A stretch of DNA of 64,000 nt, from NCBI RefSeq assembly GCF_003584015.1, contig NZ_QXFM01000119.1, positions 1 to 64,000 of the forward strand. Reading direction: 5' to 3'. The notes below the pieces were generated by a model that saw only the letters and a list, made by a program, of their open reading frames with translations, searched no databases and had not been told where the DNA came from. Numbering within the stretch: the stretch's first letter is position 1; each line of letters opens with the position of its first letter. Positions 1 to 8,615 of this stretch are shown piece after piece. The translations under genes were made by a program, and so were the position numbers. The stretch is from Aurantiacibacter xanthus. Its GTDB lineage: Bacteria > Pseudomonadota > Alphaproteobacteria > Sphingomonadales > Sphingomonadaceae.

Positions 1-3
1 TAG

Positions 4-1435
4 CACTACTTTGGCAGAAATCTGATTTTTGGGATTCCCAAGGTGGGATTCCAGTGATTCATAGGGAGCCAGCTTTTCGAAGGGGCTGGCGATGGATACG
101 GATTGGCGTGGCGAACTGGACGAGTGGTTGGCACCGTTTGTAGCGGCGTTGCGACACAAGACGCGTGGCCGGATGTGTCCGGCGTATATCGCGGGACTGA
201 TCGGCCCGGGGGATCGCAAAAGCATACAGCCGATGGCCGCCCGGACAGATGATGTCAGCTACGATCGGCTGCATCATTTCATCGCCAGCGGCGTGTGGGA
301 CGAAGCACCGCTGGAGGCAGCTCTGCTCGCCGAGGCCGACCGGCAGGTAGGCGGCGAGAAGGCCTGGCTGATCATCGACGACACGGCGCTGCCCAAGAAG
401 GGGCGCCATTCCGTCGGCGTGGCGCCGCAATATGCGTCGGCACTGGGCAAGAATGCCAACTGCCAGACGCTGGTGTCGGTGACGCTGGCATCTGGCGAAG
501 TCCCCATCATGGTCGGCCTGCGCCTGTTCCTGCCCGAGAGCTGGACCGGAGACGTGGCCCGCCTGGAACGGACTGGAGTTCCTCTCGATTGCTGCCCCTA
601 CAGGACCAAGCCCGAGATCGCGCTCGCTGAGATCGATCGGGTCGGCGCTGCGGGTGTTCGTTTCGGCTGTGTCCTGGCGGATGCGGGCTATGGCATGTCC
701 GCACCGTTCCGACAGGGGCTGAGTGAGCGCGGGCTTGCATGGGCGGTGGGCATACCTTTCAGACAGAAGGTCTACCCCGCCGATGTTGGGATGATCTTCC
801 CGATCGCTGGAAGAGGTCGCCCTCGCAAGAACGCCATCCCCGACGCAAAATCGATATCCGCCAAGGCAATGCTGGAGATGGCAAGGTGGCGCAAGGTGAG
901 TTGGCGGCGCGGGACCAAAGGGCCACTCTCGGCGCGGTTCGCTGCCGTTCGCGTGCGTGTCGCCGATGGTCCGCCCCAGCGCATCCGGGACATGGGTGCG
1001 CAACATCTGCCCGGCGAGGAGGTGTGGTTGGTCGGGGAGCATCGCTCGACTGGCGAGCGCAAATACTACCTCTCCAACCTGCCTGCCAGCACGCCAATCA
1101 GGCAGCTTGCCGGCGCCATCAAGGCCCGCTGGGTCTGTGAGCAGGGGCATCAGCAACTCAAGGAAGAACTCGGCCTCGATCACTTCGAGGGTAGATCATG
1201 GAAGGGGCTGCACCGACACGCGCTGATGTCCATGATCGCCCTGGCCTTCTTGCAGACCCAGCGCCTCAAGCAGGCCAAGGGGGAAAAAAAGGACTGCCGG
1301 TCCGCCTCCACAGCCGAGCTTACCAGCGATCAGACAGGCCATCATTGACCGCTTCTCCAAGCCACCGGATCGGCCATGCCCGCACTGCGGTCGCTGCATA
1401 TCTGACCCGACACCAGAAAATCTGCCAAAGTAGTG
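4..1435 (+). mobile_element. IS701-family insertion sequence, complete ends
   Basis: A 15-bp perfect terminal inverted repeat, CACTACTTTGGCAGA, lies at 4-18 and in inverted form at 1421-1435, bracketing one transposase gene. The right flank reads ATAG (1436-1439) and the last three bases of the left flank (1-3) are TAG. This fits the 4-bp target duplication of the IS701 family, with its first base outside the window. The element sits inside a TonB-dependent receptor gene. The 1.43-kb size suits a one-gene element. Confidence 0.9.
92..1348 (+). CDS. IS701-family DDE transposase, C-terminus frameshifted
   Basis: This is the 418-residue transposase of the insertion sequence. It has the SRSO17-like layout: an acidic IIDDTALPKKG motif near residue 92, VLADAGYG further on, and a final CEQGHQQLKEELGLDHFEGR motif that should carry the catalytic Glu. 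It starts at an ATG 73 bp inside the left inverted repeat. The last 20 or so residues look wrong. After a run of seven A at 1284-1290, the +1 frame continues with LPAIRQAIIDRF and then PCPHCGRC, ending at a stop at 1431-1433 within the right inverted repeat. That is the expected family C-terminus. One extra A, real or a sequencing error, would explain it. Confidence 0.88.
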   Translation: MDTDWRGELDEWLAPFVAALRHKTRGRMCPAYIAGLIGPGDRKSIQPMAARTDDVSYDRLHHFIASGVWDEAPLEAALLAEADRQVGGEKAWLIIDDTALPKKGRHSVGVAPQYASALGKNANCQTLVSVTLASGEVPIMVGLRLFLPESWTGDVARLERTGVPLDCCPYRTKPEIALAEIDRVGAAGVRFGCVLADAGYGMSAPFRQGLSERGLAWAVGIPFRQKVYPADVGMIFPIAGRGRPRKNAIPDAKSISAKAMLEMARWRKVSWRRGTKGPLSARFAAVRVRVADGPPQRIRDMGAQHLPGEEVWLVGEHRSTGERKYYLSNLPASTPIRQLAGAIKARWVCEQGHQQLKEELGLDHFEGRSWKGLHRHALMSMIALAFLQTQRLKQAKGEKKDCRSASTAELTSDQTGHH

Positions 1436-1816
1436 ATAGTTGCCCGAATCGTTGAGCGGAATGCCGTCAACGGTCTGCGAAATGCGGTCGGAACTGAAAC
1501 CGCGGATCGTGAACGAGCCACCCAGCGAACCGAACGGGTCGTTGTTGGTGAAGCTGACGCCGGGGACCAGGTTCAGCGTGTCGTTGATGGTCTGGCCGGG
1601 GGTCTGGCGCATGATCAGTTCGGATTCGATGGCGACCTTGGCCTTGGGCGAATCCGGGATATCAACACCGCCGACATCGGTATTGCGCGCGCCGGTCACG
1701 ACGATCGCGTTGTCGAACTCGGAGCTACCGGTGGACTGCGCCTGTGCTGCCGATGGAATGAGGAAGGCGGTGGCAGCGCTCAGTGCGCTGGCTGCCAGGA
1801 GATACTTGCAATTCAT
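1436..1816 (-). pseudogene. TonB-dependent receptor, 5' remnant cut by IS701 element
   Basis: The first 127 codons of an outer-membrane TonB-dependent receptor remain. They hold a signal peptide (MNCKYLLAASALSAATAF, then a cut after AQA) and the start of the plug domain with IVVTGARN, a TPGQTINDTLNLVPGVS stretch and TVDGIPLNDSGNY. Reading stops at GNY, where the insertion sequence begins. The rest of the gene should lie left of the window. The start is the ATG at 1816, directly before the signal peptide; a frame-open extension to 1900 encodes nothing signal-like. The ligand cannot be told from the remnant. The gene is almost certainly inactive unless the element excises precisely. Confidence 0.85.
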
Positions 1817-1891
1817 GGATAGGGAGACCCTTCGATTTCTAGCCAATGCTGGTTCGAGGGGGCCCCGGTATGCGGCGAATAAGACAGGAAT

Positions 1892-1909
1892 TGGTAACAA
1901 ATGTTACCA
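1892..1909. promoter_or_regulatory. perfect palindrome upstream of the interrupted TonB receptor
   Basis: TGGTAACAAATGTTACCA has perfect 8-bp arms around two central bases. It lies 76 bp upstream of the receptor start at 1816. Its size and symmetry suit a LacI-family operator, which would fit a carbohydrate receptor. It differs from the palindromes of the beta-glucan locus, so another regulator probably reads it. Confidence 0.5.
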
Positions 1910-2074
1910 GTAAGTTTCGTTGCTGCGATACGATGTCTTGATTGTGACGCTGGTTGTCATCTGAGGGCCGTATTTGCGCAGAAATGGCGGAATTCCGCGC
2001 GTCAAGGCGTTGTTGCTGGTGTGCCACAGTGCCTGTCTATTTGCGCTGCAACATGAGTGCAGCGCCGCGTGGGG

Positions 2075-2365
2075 TCACTCGGCAACCGCATCCATCAGGA
2101 TGAATGTCGCATCCTGTCGCTGGTGGGCATTGATGAGCGGGACCAGCCGGGTGAAATGCTCGGTTTGGCAATGCGCGTCGAGCGCGGCGCGATCCGGCCA
2201 TTCCTCAATGAAGATGAAATGTCCGGGATCTTTCTGGTCCACGAACAGGTCGTAGGCGATGCAAAGCTCTTCCTGTCGGCTCTTCTCGACCAGTTCGCGG
2301 TAGAACGGCAGAACGATCTCGACGGCTTCGGGTTTGATGAAATCCTGTGCGATGACCTTGAGCAT
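2075..2365 (-). CDS. antibiotic biosynthesis monooxygenase (ABM) domain protein, YgiN-like
   Basis: This is a 96-residue single-domain protein of the dimeric alpha-beta barrel type. It begins MLKVIAQDFIKPEAVE, has the E-rich first helix (YRELVEKSRQEELC), then YDLFVDQKDPGHFIFIEEW and a C-terminal TEHFTRLVPLI helix. These are hallmarks of ABM/quinol monooxygenase-like proteins. Such proteins often oxidise or detoxify small phenols or quinols without cofactors, but the substrate is unknown here. The ATG at 2365 is chosen because AAAGGA lies about 6 bases upstream; a TTG at 2380 would place that site inside the gene. It stands alone between the broken receptor gene and the beta-glucan locus. Confidence 0.78.
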   Translation of the reverse strand: MLKVIAQDFIKPEAVEIVLPFYRELVEKSRQEELCIAYDLFVDQKDPGHFIFIEEWPDRAALDAHCQTEHFTRLVPLINAHQRQDATFILMDAVAE

Positions 2366-2396
2366 GATCTGTCCTTTCAAGCAACGCGCTTCTTCC

Positions 2397-2408
2397 GGGG
2401 GGGGGGGG
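2397..2408. repeat. tract of twelve G
   Basis: Twelve consecutive G occur on the plus strand, 32 bp upstream of the start of the ABM-domain gene (2365, minus strand) and downstream of the MFS gene ending at 2507. The tract lies outside coding sequence. Length variation there could alter promoter spacing, but no -35 or -10 can be assigned with confidence. Confidence 0.6.
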
Positions 2409-2506
2409 CGGGGCGGCTGTTTGCGGGCGACATAGCAGAGGCGCGGCCTGCCGGGCCGTTCAATTCACAAGTATTTCGTTTGTGCTTTGAACGGCCTGGA
2501 AGCGGC

Positions 2507-3856
2507 TTAATGCACAGACTTCATGCTGTCAGTCTGGCGGGCAGGGCGGCTGCGCAGGGCCGCAAGGGCGAACAGACAGAGCAGCAGGTAACAGCCCATC
2601 GGCACGATAAAGGCCGTGACGTAGCTGGTCGCGCCCGACACTGCGCCGACCAGCGGCGGAATGAAGGCACCGCCGATGATGCAGGTGCAGAGCATGCCGG
2701 AGGTCGCCTGCTGGCTCGCGGTCGAGCGTTCCAGCGTCAGGGTGAAGATCACCGGAAACATGATCGAGTTGAACAGGCCAATACTCAGCGCGACAAAGCC
2801 TGCCGATACGCCGCCCACGGAAAAGACGTAGAAGCACATTGCCGCGGCCACGAGCGTGAACATGACCAACAGCTTCGCCGCCTGGAAACGCGCCAGCAGG
2901 ACCGTCCCGATCGCCCGGCCTACCATCGCGCCGCCCCAGTAGAAGGCGACGGCCTTGGCGGCCTCCTGCAGCGACACGCCCGGATTGCCGTCATTGCCCA
3001 TCACATGACCCAGCAAGGGCACGGCGAAAGGCGCATCGGACTGGCCCCACACCTGATCCATATTGAGGAACAGCGCCATCTGCGTGCCGATGGCGACTTC
3101 GGCGCCCACGTAAAGGAAGATTGCCGCTCCACCCAGCAAGGCCCAGCGCGACGAGAACACGTCTGCGATCATCGCCCCCACGCTTGGCGTGGCCTCCGGC
3201 TCGGGCGCCGCCGCCGACACCGTGCGGCGCGAGAGCCAGAAGAACAGCATCAGCAGGATCAGCAGACCGCAAATCCAGAAATAGGCGCGGTCGATCCCGC
3301 CCAGCGCGTTGGCGCGGACCTCGGGCGTGATCTCCATGCCCTCGGCGACCTCAACGCCTTCGAGAAACAGGATCCCGCCGACGATCGGACCGATGAAGGT
3401 GCCGAAGCTGTTGAAGGTCTGCGACAGCGTCAGGCGGAAGTGGCTTCCCTCGGGCTTGCCCAGCGAAGCGGCGAGCGGGTTTGCTGCGACCTGCAGAATG
3501 GTGATGCCGCTGGCGAGCCCGAACAGGCCGAGCAGCACCAGCGAATAGGTCGCCAGATTGGCCGCGCCCAGCATCACGAGGCAGGCCACCGCCATCATGC
3601 CCAGCGCGAGCAGGATCGCGGGCACCGGCCGCAGCCGGGCAACCAGCGCCGCCGCCGGGAACGAGATCAGGCCATAGGCAATGAAGAAGGCCGAAGCCGA
3701 CAACTGCGCCTGAAAGTCGGTGAGCACGAAGATGCCCTTCACCGCGGCCACCAGCGGGTCGATCAGCGAAGTGATGAAGCCCCACGCAAAGAACAGCGTG
3801 GTAACGGCGATGAAAGCCGCGCGCACGCTGGCGCCCTGAGCAGTCGGTTGTGTCAT
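2507..3856 (-). CDS. MFS sugar transporter, FucP/GluP type
   Basis: This is a 449-residue inner-membrane protein with about twelve hydrophobic segments. The N-terminus (TLFFAWGFITSLIDPLV, then LSASAFFIAYGLISFPAA) is typical of fucose/glucose-galactose proton symporters of the MFS. It should import the mono- or disaccharide released by the neighbouring glucanases. The start ATG at 3856 has GGGAGGACAAAGG upstream and gives a protein opening directly before the first helix; an extension to 4003 overlaps the GH3 gene and looks spurious. It is the last gene of the minus-strand beta-glucan locus, 32 bp after the GH3 gene. The exact sugar is inferred from neighbours, not from motifs. Confidence 0.85.
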   Translation of the reverse strand: MTQPTAQGASVRAAFIAVTTLFFAWGFITSLIDPLVAAVKGIFVLTDFQAQLSASAFFIAYGLISFPAAALVARLRPVPAILLALGMMAVACLVMLGAANLATYSLVLLGLFGLASGITILQVAANPLAASLGKPEGSHFRLTLSQTFNSFGTFIGPIVGGILFLEGVEVAEGMEITPEVRANALGGIDRAYFWICGLLILLMLFFWLSRRTVSAAAPEPEATPSVGAMIADVFSSRWALLGGAAIFLYVGAEVAIGTQMALFLNMDQVWGQSDAPFAVPLLGHVMGNDGNPGVSLQEAAKAVAFYWGGAMVGRAIGTVLLARFQAAKLLVMFTLVAAAMCFYVFSVGGVSAGFVALSIGLFNSIMFPVIFTLTLERSTASQQATSGMLCTCIIGGAFIPPLVGAVSGATSYVTAFIVPMGCYLLLCLFALAALRSRPARQTDSMKSVH

Positions 3857-3888
3857 GTGCCTTTGTCCTCCCAAGACCGGCGGCCCGC

Positions 3889-6270
3889 TCAGAACGAGCA
3901 GGCCGTCCCTTCCGGTATATCCTGTCGTGCCACCGATGCGATACCGAGCGTCAGCGGCCCTTGCGAGGCGATGGTCAGCGCGTTGCCGAGGCCGGGCAGG
4001 CATTGCTCGGTCAGGACCATCTCGCGCCAGCCCTTCAGCTCGGAATGTTCGAGCTGCGCAGTGATGTCGAGCGTGGTGTCTCCCACGGTGACAGTCACGG
4101 GCGCCGAGGGGCGCCGGGTGATGGTATAGGCGATGACGTAGTCTCCGCTTCCCTCGCCCTCCTGCGCGATGGTGAGCGAGGAGCCGGGGGCGAATGTGAT
4201 TTCGCGTGCGTCCTCCTGCCGGTTCCGGTCCACGCCGCGTGCGCTTACACCAGCCGCCGTTCCGCGCAGGTTTGCGAGCTCAACGCCGCCGGCGCTGGCG
4301 GTGATGCCCGATGCAAGGCGTCCGTCCGCATACCATTGCGCGCCCGCGTCGCCGGACAGGAAGGCGCAGGTCTCGTCGAGTTGGGTGAGGGTGGAACGCT
4401 CGCCCAGCGACAGGCCGTAGCCGAGCGGGAACAGCACCCTGTCGGTGCCGGCGAGCGGACCGCCAGCACAGTCCTTCGGCCATGAGAACGACAGCCGCCC
4501 GGTTGCCTCGCGCTTGCCGAACAGGACATCGGACACGCCCTGGCCTTCGCTGCCGGGAAGCCAACTGGCCACGAAGGCATCGGCAGCGTTCAGCTCGCGG
4601 TTCACCCACATCGGGCGCCCCGAGAGGAACACTGCCACCGTGGGGATACCCTGCGCCTTCAGGCGGAGCAGGATGTCGAGCCCCTCTTCATCGGTGAAGG
4701 CGAGCGTCTTGCGGTCGCCCGAGAACTCGGCATAGGGCTCCTCGCCGAACACCACCACGGCGACATCGGGGGCTTCGCCGGTGAACGATCCATCGGCGGA
4801 AAGCCGGGCTTCGCCGCCTGTCGCGGCGGCCTCGCTGGCGATCCCGGCATAGATCGAGGTTGCGCCGGGGAAGTATTCCGAGGTCAGCTCGCGCCCGCCC
4901 TGCCAGGTCAGCGTCCAGCCGCCCGCAGCCTGCGCCACGCTGTCCGCGCCGCTTCCTGCCACGAGGATGCGCGCATTCGGCTTGAGCGGCAGCACGCCGC
5001 TGTTCTTCAGGATCACCTGCGACTTGGCCACGGCTTCGCGCGCCACGGCGCGGTGTTCGGGCGAGCCGAGCAGGCGCATGTCGCCGGCATTGGGCCGGTC
5101 GGAGGGCCTTGCGGCATGGTCGCCGAGCAGTCCGGCGCGCATCTTGGCGCGCAGCACACGTCCGACCGCCTCGTCGAGCCGCGCCATCGGGATCGTGCCG
5201 TCGTTCACCTGTGCCACGAGATTTTCGAGCAGGGGCTTCCAGTCGTCGGGCACCATATAGACATCGAGGCCCGCCAGAATTGCCTGCGGACAGTCGGAAA
5301 CGGTGCAGCCCTCGATCTGGCCGTGGCCGTTCCAGTCGCCGACGACCAGGCCATCGAAGCCCATCTCGCCGCGCAACAGGCCGGTCAGCAGTTCCTTGTT
5401 GCCGTGCATCTTGCGGCCGTTGATCGAATTGAAGCTGGCCATCACCGCTTCCACGCCCGCGTCGATCGCGGCGGGGTAGGGCACCGCATGCACCGCCTTC
5501 AGCGCCTCGATGTCACCATTGACGTCGCCCTGATCGATGCCGTTCTCGGTTCCGCCGTCGCCGAAGAAGTGCTTGGCAGTGGCGATGACATGGCCTGCAC
5601 CGAGGAAGTCCCCGGAGGCCGGATCGCCTTGCAGCCCTTCGATCAGCGCGGCGCCCATCCGGGCGACCAGTTGCGGGTCTTCGGAATAGCTTTCGTAGGT
5701 CCGGCCCCAGCGGTCATCCTGCGCCACCGCGACGGTGGGCGAGAAGTTCCAGTCGATGCCGGTGACTTCGATCTCGACCGCGGTAGCTGCGCCGATGCGC
5801 CGCACGACATCGGGATCGTGCGTTGCGCCCAGGCCGATATTGTGGGGGAAGATGGTCGCGCCGATGATGTTGGTGTGGCCGTGGACCGCGTCGGTGCCCC
5901 ACATGGTCGGGATGACCGGCTCGCCATTCGTCATCGGCTTGACCGAAGCGTCGTACATTTCGTCGGCAAGGCGCAGCCACTCGGAAGCGGGGGCGAACTC
6001 ATCGCCGTAGGGGCCGCCATTGCCGCCGTTCAGATAGCTGCCGAAGCGATAGCGCTCCATGTCGGCAGCGGTGAACGAATTGATCTGCGGCTGAATGAGC
6101 TGGGCGACCTTGCGCTCCACACTCATCCGCGACAGCAGATCGGCGATGCGGGCATCCTCCGCACTGCGCGCGTTAGCCGGGGCCTGCGATACCGCCACCG
6201 GATCCACCAGCGCAGGCGTGCAACCCGCTACCGAGATCGCACAGGCAATCGCCAACACACTTGTCCGCAT
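3889..6270 (-). CDS. GH3 beta-glucosidase / exo-beta-glucanase, lipoprotein
   Basis: This is a 793-residue glycoside hydrolase family 3 enzyme that should remove terminal glucose from beta-glucans or their oligomers. A lipoprotein signal (MRTSVLAIACAISVAGC) suggests anchoring at the periplasmic or outer-membrane face. The N-terminal barrel carries the substrate-binding KHFFGDGGTENG motif and the VVGDW motif with the likely nucleophile Asp312. The second domain follows (VAVVVFGEEPYAEFSGDR), then a C-terminal galactose-binding-like region of ExoP type. The start at 6270 has GAGGA six bases upstream. A 16-bp LacI-type palindrome lies 21 bp upstream of the ATG, so this gene has its own regulated entry point within the locus. 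Confidence 0.92.
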   Translation of the reverse strand: MRTSVLAIACAISVAGCTPALVDPVAVSQAPANARSAEDARIADLLSRMSVERKVAQLIQPQINSFTAADMERYRFGSYLNGGNGGPYGDEFAPASEWLRLADEMYDASVKPMTNGEPVIPTMWGTDAVHGHTNIIGATIFPHNIGLGATHDPDVVRRIGAATAVEIEVTGIDWNFSPTVAVAQDDRWGRTYESYSEDPQLVARMGAALIEGLQGDPASGDFLGAGHVIATAKHFFGDGGTENGIDQGDVNGDIEALKAVHAVPYPAAIDAGVEAVMASFNSINGRKMHGNKELLTGLLRGEMGFDGLVVGDWNGHGQIEGCTVSDCPQAILAGLDVYMVPDDWKPLLENLVAQVNDGTIPMARLDEAVGRVLRAKMRAGLLGDHAARPSDRPNAGDMRLLGSPEHRAVAREAVAKSQVILKNSGVLPLKPNARILVAGSGADSVAQAAGGWTLTWQGGRELTSEYFPGATSIYAGIASEAAATGGEARLSADGSFTGEAPDVAVVVFGEEPYAEFSGDRKTLAFTDEEGLDILLRLKAQGIPTVAVFLSGRPMWVNRELNAADAFVASWLPGSEGQGVSDVLFGKREATGRLSFSWPKDCAGGPLAGTDRVLFPLGYGLSLGERSTLTQLDETCAFLSGDAGAQWYADGRLASGITASAGGVELANLRGTAAGVSARGVDRNRQEDAREITFAPGSSLTIAQEGEGSGDYVIAYTITRRPSAPVTVTVGDTTLDITAQLEHSELKGWREMVLTEQCLPGLGNALTIASQGPLTLGIASVARQDIPEGTACSF

Positions 6271-6290
6271 TTCAATCCTCACCGTCGCTA

Positions 6291-6306
6291 TTGTGAACGT
6301 TCTCAA
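6291..6306. promoter_or_regulatory. putative LacI operator before the GH3 gene
   Basis: TTGTGAACGTTCTCAA matches the palindrome TTGTGAACGTTCACAA at 15 of 16 positions. It lies between the MFS gene (ends 6344) and the GH3 start (6270). The same palindrome family occurs twice in the receptor/halogenase promoter of this locus, and the only LacI gene in the window is 1.2 kb away. Confidence 0.7.
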
Positions 6307-6343
6307 TTGTTCTTTTGCATGTGCGGTGGCGATTGGCAAGGGG

Positions 6344-7546
6344 CTAAAGCGGGCGGGGAAGTGTGAGCAGCAGCAGCGCGGCAAGGGCGGCGCAGATTGT
6401 CAGGGCGAAGAACAGCCCCGAGAAGCCGAACACCGGCACGAGCGCCAGCGTCAGCCACGGCATGACCAGCGACGGGGTGGTGTTGGTGAGGTTGAACAGC
6501 CCCAGGTCGCGCCCGCGATTGCTCGGCCTTGGCAGCACTCGCAGCGTCTGCCCGCCGTGGATGGCGAGAAACACCGATGCCGATACGCCGAACACCACAT
6601 ATCCGATCATTGCCGAGAGCAGCGTATCCGACAAAGCCATCAGCAGCAGGCCGACCGCGGCGCCAACGGCAGCCACGGGCAGCGGCAGGAAAGGCCTGTT
6701 GACGCGATCGGCCCAGCGCCCGGCAGTGAGGGCGACCGGCACCGACACGACGAGGATCACGCTGAAGATCTGCGCCACCCGTGCGTCGGTCATCACCGGG
6801 TCGACGGTGCGGAACCAGAAGTAGAGATAGGCAAACAGCGCCGCTTCGGAGATTTGAATGAGCAGCCGCGCCAGCCACATTCGCGCCACGGTGAATGGCG
6901 AGGTGGCAGACCGCTCATCGTGGCCGGCATCGCGCGACATTCCTGTGTCGTCCATCAGGTCGGGGAAGGGACGGGGGCGGCCGTACAGCAGGGCGGGCAG
7001 GACGAACGCCGCGACCAGCCCCGCGACCAGCCACAGTCGCCCATCCGGCCCGGCGAGGCCCGGCAAGGTTACGAATGCCGCAGACAAGGCTCCGAGCGCG
7101 GGCGACAGAGACAGCAGCCCGCCCAATGTGCCCTTCTGCACATCGGGAACGCAGTCTCCCGCCCATGCCGTCAGTGGAGCCAGCATCATGTTCACCGCCA
7201 GTTGCCAGACAATCATCACGAGCACGAGCAGCCGGATGTCGTCGACCAGCGAGAACGACAGCAACAGCAGCGACGACAGCACGAGCCCGGCCACGATCCA
7301 CGGCGTTCGCACGCCCGATTTGTCGCTGAGCCAGCCGAACAGGATGTTCCCGCCGCTGGACGCGAGCGCTCCGAAAAAGGTGGCGTAGGCGAGCCATTCG
7401 ATATCGCCCGAGCCGACCATTGCCGTGATGCGGACGGGCAGCAGCAGCGTTATGAACGGAGTGTAGGAGATCGCGCCGCCAGCAGCGGCCAACGCATAGA
7501 GCAGCAGGAAGCGGTTGGCTTGCTTCTGCTGCTGCGCCTGCGTCAT
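6344..7546 (-). CDS. MFS transporter, sugar-type
   Basis: This is a 400-residue major facilitator protein with about twelve membrane segments in two halves. It shows the loop motif GWLSDKSGVRTPW between helices 2 and 3 and the matching ALTAGRWADRVNRPF in the second half. Its start overlaps the stop of the LacI gene by ATGA, so it is translated with the regulator. Two different MFS proteins in one locus suggest two products (for example glucose and an oligomer) or import and export. The substrate is not visible in the sequence. Confidence 0.83.
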   Translation of the reverse strand: MTQAQQQKQANRFLLLYALAAAGGAISYTPFITLLLPVRITAMVGSGDIEWLAYATFFGALASSGGNILFGWLSDKSGVRTPWIVAGLVLSSLLLLSFSLVDDIRLLVLVMIVWQLAVNMMLAPLTAWAGDCVPDVQKGTLGGLLSLSPALGALSAAFVTLPGLAGPDGRLWLVAGLVAAFVLPALLYGRPRPFPDLMDDTGMSRDAGHDERSATSPFTVARMWLARLLIQISEAALFAYLYFWFRTVDPVMTDARVAQIFSVILVVSVPVALTAGRWADRVNRPFLPLPVAAVGAAVGLLLMALSDTLLSAMIGYVVFGVSASVFLAIHGGQTLRVLPRPSNRGRDLGLFNLTNTTPSLVMPWLTLALVPVFGFSGLFFALTICAALAALLLLTLPRPL

Positions 7547-8601
7547 GCGGACGGAGTGGGGGCGGCGGTCGATTCCCGCACGATCAGGCCGGGCTCGATC
7601 ACTTCCGACTCGCCAGGCGGATCCTCGCCCCTGTTGGCGGCGATCAGCAGTTCCACCGCCCGCGACATCGTCGCTGCGACTGGCTGATCGATTGCCGTCA
7701 GCGAGGGCGTGCGCAGCTTGGCGGCAGGCGTGTTGTCGAAGCTGATGAGCGACAGATCGGCGGGGATCGCCAGCCCCATTTGCTGCGCCACGTCCATCGC
7801 CGCGAAGGTCATCTGGTCGCTGCTGGCGATGATCGCGGTCGGCCGCTCGGGCAGCGCGAGCAGCGCGCGGGCGCAGGCAACGCCGCTTTCGTAGCCGAAA
7901 TCGCCGCGCACGCAGAGGTCGTCATGCGGCAGACCGCGTTCGCGCATGACCGCCAGCCAGCCATCCTTGCGCCATGCGCTGAGCTGGTAGTCGCGCGGTC
8001 CGGCGATGAACCCGATCCGGGTGTGGCCAAGATCGGCGAGGTATTCGCTCGCCATGCGCGCCGCGCCTTCGTCGCCCATCACCAGCGGGATGCCGCCGCC
8101 GTTGCCTATCGAACCGATGCGCGCGAAAGGCACCTTGCGCTTGGCAAGCATGGTGGTGATCAGCGGATTGTCCGAATGCGGCGGCGTGAGGATCACCCCG
8201 TCGGGCTCCAGCGCCACCAGCGCCGCGTTGAGTTCGCGCTCGACATGGTCCGAATGGGTGTCGACCAGTTCGAAGATCATCCGGTAGCCGAGTTCGGCGC
8301 ATTTCAGCATTCCGCCGAGCAGCATCTGGTCGACCCAGTCATTGCCGCCGCGCGCCTGCCAGTCGGCGATCGTGCGCTCGCGGTCGTTCAGGGCGAGGAT
8401 CAGGTAGGAGCGTGAGCCGCTCATCCGCCGCGCCGCGATGGAAGGGATGTAGCCGAGCTTGTCGATCGATGCCTGCACCCGCTCCTTCATCGCGGGGCGC
8501 ACGTTCGGCTCGTCATTGATGACGCGGCTGACCGTTTGCAGCGAAACGCCGGCATCGGCGGCCACATGTTTGATCGTTACGGATTGGCGCCGCCTCGCCA
8601 T
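7543..8601 (-). CDS. LacI-family transcriptional regulator
   Basis: This is a 352-residue regulator with an N-terminal helix-turn-helix (VTIKHVAADAGVSLQTVSRVIN) and hinge (IPSIAARRMSGSRSYLI), followed by a periplasmic-binding-protein-like sensor domain (IGFIAGPRDYQLSAWRK, then ATIASSDQMTFAAMDVA-type segments). It sits inside the beta-glucan locus between GH16 and an MFS gene. It probably represses the locus through the palindromes at 6291, 12940 and 12961 and releases them on binding a glucan-derived sugar. The start at 8601 (second ATG, MARRRQSV) has GGGG about nine bases upstream; an ATG two codons earlier is also possible. Confidence 0.88.
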   Translation of the reverse strand: MARRRQSVTIKHVAADAGVSLQTVSRVINDEPNVRPAMKERVQASIDKLGYIPSIAARRMSGSRSYLILALNDRERTIADWQARGGNDWVDQMLLGGMLKCAELGYRMIFELVDTHSDHVERELNAALVALEPDGVILTPPHSDNPLITTMLAKRKVPFARIGSIGNGGGIPLVMGDEGAARMASEYLADLGHTRIGFIAGPRDYQLSAWRKDGWLAVMRERGLPHDDLCVRGDFGYESGVACARALLALPERPTAIIASSDQMTFAAMDVAQQMGLAIPADLSLISFDNTPAAKLRTPSLTAIDQPVAATMSRAVELLIAANRGEDPPGESEVIEPGLIVRESTAAPTPSA

Positions 8602-8615
8602 CAGCATTTACCCCG

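Noticed and set aside
59-1183. 374-codon minus-strand frame inside the insertion sequence
   Set aside because: It is antisense to the transposase, has no known domain and begins in the inverted-repeat region.
2057-4129. 690-codon plus-strand frame opposite the MFS gene
   Set aside because: It is full of Gln, Arg, Glu and His in low-complexity runs and is antisense to a clear transporter and the ABM-domain gene.
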